A stretch of DNA of 50,893 nucleotides from Woeseiaceae bacterium (GTDB lineage: Bacteria; Pseudomonadota; Gammaproteobacteria; Steroidobacterales; Woeseiaceae), in assembly GCA_028227395.1 (NCBI GenBank), contig JAOIZZ010000009.1, positions 1 to 50,893 of the forward strand, in the 5' to 3' direction. This document shows positions 48,299 through 50,893 of this stretch, one piece after another. The notes under the pieces are model-generated. The model had not been told where the DNA came from and ran no database searches. It worked only from the letters and a program-made list of their open reading frames with translations. The translations under genes were made by a program, and so were the position numbers. Position 1 is the first letter of the stretch. Each line of letters starts with the position of its first letter.

Positions 48299-50017
48299 AT
48301 GGTGAAGCCAATCCCTTGCATCTATAGATATGTCTTTTTAATTGCTGTGTCGAGTCTCTTTTTATTGGTAAATATTACCGCCGCTAAAGACAATACTCCA
48401 TCAACTCGACCCAATATTCTGCTAATCGTTGCCGATGATCTTGGATGGTCCGATCTTGGTTCATTTGGCGGTGAAATATCAACACCAAACTTAGATGAAC
48501 TAGCATTATCAGGTATTCGTTTAACTAATTTTCATGTCGCTCCTACCTGCTCTCCAACCAGGTCAATGCTTTTATCAGGTACCGACAATCACCTTGCGGG
48601 ACTTGGAAATATGGAAGAAGAATTGGGCCCAAACCAGATAAACAAAAAGGGTTATGAGGGTTACCTAAATAATGATGTTGTCACTTTCGCAACACTTCTC
48701 CAGGATGCGGGATACCACACAATGATGACAGGAAAATGGCATCTTGGTGCTAGCCTTGAAAAAGGTCCTGAGACACGCGGTTTTGACGATGCTTTTGTCA
48801 TTGCAAATGGTATCAGCAATCATTTCAAGCAAGAACGTATTGTTGGATTTGAAACCAATACAATTACCAAAGCGCCGTATCGAGAGCACGGCAGATCAAT
48901 TGACTTGAACGAACCTTTTTACTCATCAGAACTGTATACCGATAAATTAATTAGTTATATCAAGAGCCACCAAGAAACAAGTCATGGTAGCGAACCTTTT
49001 TTTGCATATGCGGCTTATTCCGCTCCACATTGGCCCTTGCAAGCGCCGGATAATTTTATCGACAAATATCAAGATACATACAATGTAGGTTATGCAGAAA
49101 TAAGGCGAATTCGACTTAAACGTATAAACGAACTGGGCCTACTTAAAAATATAACTGAACTGCCTAAATCGGATCTCTGGCCTGTTTGGGATGAGCTTGA
49201 TAGTCACACACAAAAAAAAGAAGCCAAAAGAATGCAAGTATATGCCGGTATGGTTGAAGCTTTGGATCATTATGTCGGGAGATTGATCAAATACTTAAAA
49301 GATGCTGGTATTTTCGATAACACAGTTATTGTATTCCTCTCCGATAACGGTGCAGAGGGCAATGATCCTCGTGTTATTCTGGAAAACAAAACATGGATTC
49401 CAGCTAATTTCGATAACAGTATTGATAATATGGGTCGCGCTAACTCTCACATCTCTTATGGACCTAGATGGGCTGAAGTGAGCTCTACTCCCTATAAAGA
49501 CTTCAAAGGTTTTCCCACAGAGGGTGGTTTATTGTCTCCAGCGTTTATTTCATACAAAGGTTTTCAAGGCCAAATGATCAATGATTCTTTTACTTCTGTC
49601 ATGGATATAGCTCCGACTCTTCTTGAGATTGCTAATACCCGTCATCCTGGCAACTATTTCAAAGGCAGAGCCATTCATCCCATCAAAGGCAAGTCGATGC
49701 TTGATATGCTTACTGGAGAATCTAATGCAATTCACGCTAAAGATTATGTCATGGGCTGGGAATTATTCAATCGTAGAGCCATTAGGAGCGGTTCATGGAA
49801 AATCACATGGATTGAGGCGCCACATGGAAATAACCGATGGGCCTTATACGATCTCTCGACTGATCCTTTGGAGCGGAACGACTTAGCTGATAAAAATACG
49901 TCTAAATTAAATGAAATGATAGCTTTATGGAAAATATACATAAAAGAAAACAATGTTATTATTGATGAAGATCTTAATTTAGGTTACTCAGGAAGTAACT
50001 CACACTTTAGCTACTAA
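48299..50017 (+). CDS. Exported arylsulfatase-type sulfatase
   Basis: Formylglycine-dependent sulfatase of the alkaline phosphatase superfamily, predicted to be exported (hydrophobic signal at residues 10-29). The N-terminal metal motif ADDLGW supplies D46 and D47, and the formylglycine site is C84-S-P-T-R88 with TGKWHLG following; LSDNGAEG provides the distal metal ligands. At 572 residues it matches arylsulfatase A-type enzymes. No good ribosome-binding site is seen before the ATG (a GTG follows). The substrate is unknown, and no sulfatase-modifying enzyme is present in the window. Confidence 0.9.
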   Translation: MVKPIPCIYRYVFLIAVSSLFLLVNITAAKDNTPSTRPNILLIVADDLGWSDLGSFGGEISTPNLDELALSGIRLTNFHVAPTCSPTRSMLLSGTDNHLAGLGNMEEELGPNQINKKGYEGYLNNDVVTFATLLQDAGYHTMMTGKWHLGASLEKGPETRGFDDAFVIANGISNHFKQERIVGFETNTITKAPYREHGRSIDLNEPFYSSELYTDKLISYIKSHQETSHGSEPFFAYAAYSAPHWPLQAPDNFIDKYQDTYNVGYAEIRRIRLKRINELGLLKNITELPKSDLWPVWDELDSHTQKKEAKRMQVYAGMVEALDHYVGRLIKYLKDAGIFDNTVIVFLSDNGAEGNDPRVILENKTWIPANFDNSIDNMGRANSHISYGPRWAEVSSTPYKDFKGFPTEGGLLSPAFISYKGFQGQMINDSFTSVMDIAPTLLEIANTRHPGNYFKGRAIHPIKGKSMLDMLTGESNAIHAKDYVMGWELFNRRAIRSGSWKITWIEAPHGNNRWALYDLSTDPLERNDLADKNTSKLNEMIALWKIYIKENNVIIDEDLNLGYSGSNSHFSY

Positions 50018-50028
50018 AATCTGATTTT

Positions 50029-50893
50029 TTAGAGACTTAAGATCCACTCCTCAATGAGACTGACTCCCTCTTTATGTGTTAATGACCGACCAGATTCTGG
50101 CATCATTACTCCAGGATCTACCGATTGCATCCTATACAACAAAATAGATTCTGCTGGGTCACCAGGTGCTATGGAATATAATTTATTGCCGCTACCTCTC
50201 CCAGCAGCTACTGGCTTCTTCTTTATACCAAGGTGTATTGAGCGTTTTTCGGTAAATTCTAGATAAAGAGCGCTTGATGCAGCATTGCCAAATGGACTAT
50301 GACAATGACCGCAATTTATTGCCAAATACGAACGAGCGCGAGCGTTTAAATTCTTGGTACTGTCTTGCCAATCGACAACGTGATCTAAAACCTTTGGATA
50401 AGAATCAATAATTCCATTATCGAGCCAGTAAGTTAGCTGGTTTATCTTTTCTCCTGAACCGGAATAAAATATATTCTTATTTAAATTTCTTGCTTTTGGG
50501 CCAATTGGAATAATCTGCTTATTGGCTTCATGACATTCTTGGCACTGATTTTTATTTGGTACACGATATCGAACATCCCTTCTTTCACCATCCCGATCAA
50601 TCCATGAAGTATTGATTGTTGTTCCGGCAATTTTCAATTTAGCCTCATCCTGGTCATCATTCCAAGCATAGCTTGCAGCATGCCAGCCATCAGATTTTCT
50701 TAGTAATAGTCTAGTTTCAAGTAATTGTTTTTCAGAATTTATTTGCTGCTCGTTCTTTGTGTAATAAAATGTTTTTATCAAAGCGCTACCAAGAGGAAAT
50801 TGATAAGTCGTATCTGCTTTATACTTTGCATAAGAAGATTCTGGAACATAGACAAATCTATTTTTTTTTGTGTAATCTGAGAATAAAGAAGAA
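50029..50893 (-). CDS. Diheme c-type cytochrome, SO2930-like family (5' end beyond window)
   Basis: The reading frame stays open to the right edge, so the N-terminus, including any signal peptide, is missing. Two CxxCH haem motifs are visible, CQECH and CGHCH, and the C-terminal GVMMPESGR offers a possible haem methionine. The leading visible segment includes RFVYVP and the segment LIKTFYY, which match the diheme SO2930-type periplasmic cytochromes. The role is unknown; such genes are often beside dehydrogenases or parallel beta-helix proteins. It converges on the sulfatase with an 11-nt gap. Confidence 0.8.
   Translation of the reverse strand, partial: SSLFSDYTKKNRFVYVPESSYAKYKADTTYQFPLGSALIKTFYYTKNEQQINSEKQLLETRLLLRKSDGWHAASYAWNDDQDEAKLKIAGTTINTSWIDRDGERRDVRYRVPNKNQCQECHEANKQIIPIGPKARNLNKNIFYSGSGEKINQLTYWLDNGIIDSYPKVLDHVVDWQDSTKNLNARARSYLAINCGHCHSPFGNAASSALYLEFTEKRSIHLGIKKKPVAAGRGSGNKLYSIAPGDPAESILLYRMQSVDPGVMMPESGRSLTHKEGVSLIEEWILSL

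Overview
The window is AT-rich chromosomal DNA that looks gammaproteobacterial, probably from a free-living aerobic and perhaps marine, uncultivated lineage; I cannot name a genus. The evidence is gene order: secG / tRNA-Leu / nuoA-N / tRNA-fMet, rlmE-ftsH-folP-glmM-tpiA-secG divergent from yhbY, hrcA-grpE-dnaK-dnaJ-carA-carB-greA, nadK-recN, and fur / bamE / rnfH-ratA / smpB-ssrA are all conserved gammaproteobacterial neighbourhoods. The Pseudomonas-type Fur and the separate nuoC and nuoD genes fit a non-enteric member of the class.

Layout. (1) 61-14400, minus strand: initiator tRNA, then the complete 14-gene NADH:quinone oxidoreductase (complex I) operon, nearly every junction overlapping or within a few bases, with an extended -10 promoter just before nuoA. 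(2) 14499-20876, minus strand: a weak terminator, tRNA-Leu(GAG), secG, tpiA, glmM, folP, ftsH and rlmE; yhbY diverges on the plus strand. (3) 21271-31386, minus strand: hrcA, grpE, dnaK, dnaJ, then carA, carB and greA. Good sigma-32-type promoters precede grpE and dnaK, a stem-loop lies between dnaK and dnaJ, and an iterated half-site array lies before carA. (4) 31561-37776: nadK-recN, fur, bamE, rnfH, ratA, a Na+-coupled NSS transporter, and smpB. (5) 37951-38312: ssrA tmRNA with tag ANDDNYALAA and a strong terminator, so both trans-translation partners are adjacent.

(6) 38393 to the right edge is accessory: an oxygenase-type ferredoxin reductase, an exported amidohydrolase, an exported serine hydrolase, a six-gene minus-strand catabolic operon, an exported sulfatase, and a diheme cytochrome c cut by the window edge. 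The operon is the most interesting part. It runs tryptophan 2,3-dioxygenase, kynureninase, nitrilase-family hydrolase, gentisate-type bicupin ring-cleavage dioxygenase, FAH-family hydrolase, maleate-isomerase-family enzyme. The first two genes give the start of the kynurenine route and the last three give a gentisate-like lower pathway ending in maleate and fumarate. No recognised N-formylkynurenine formamidase and no anthranilate hydroxylase or anthranilate dioxygenase is present. This suggests an unusual tryptophan (or related aromatic) degradation route in which the nitrilase homologue and the bicupin dioxygenase carry non-standard steps.

Several starts were moved from the longest reading frame on the basis of ribosome-binding sites and family N-termini; TTG starts appear real for nuoJ, nuoF, carA, hrcA and the ferredoxin reductase. 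No CRISPR array, insertion sequence, phage gene or rRNA was seen.
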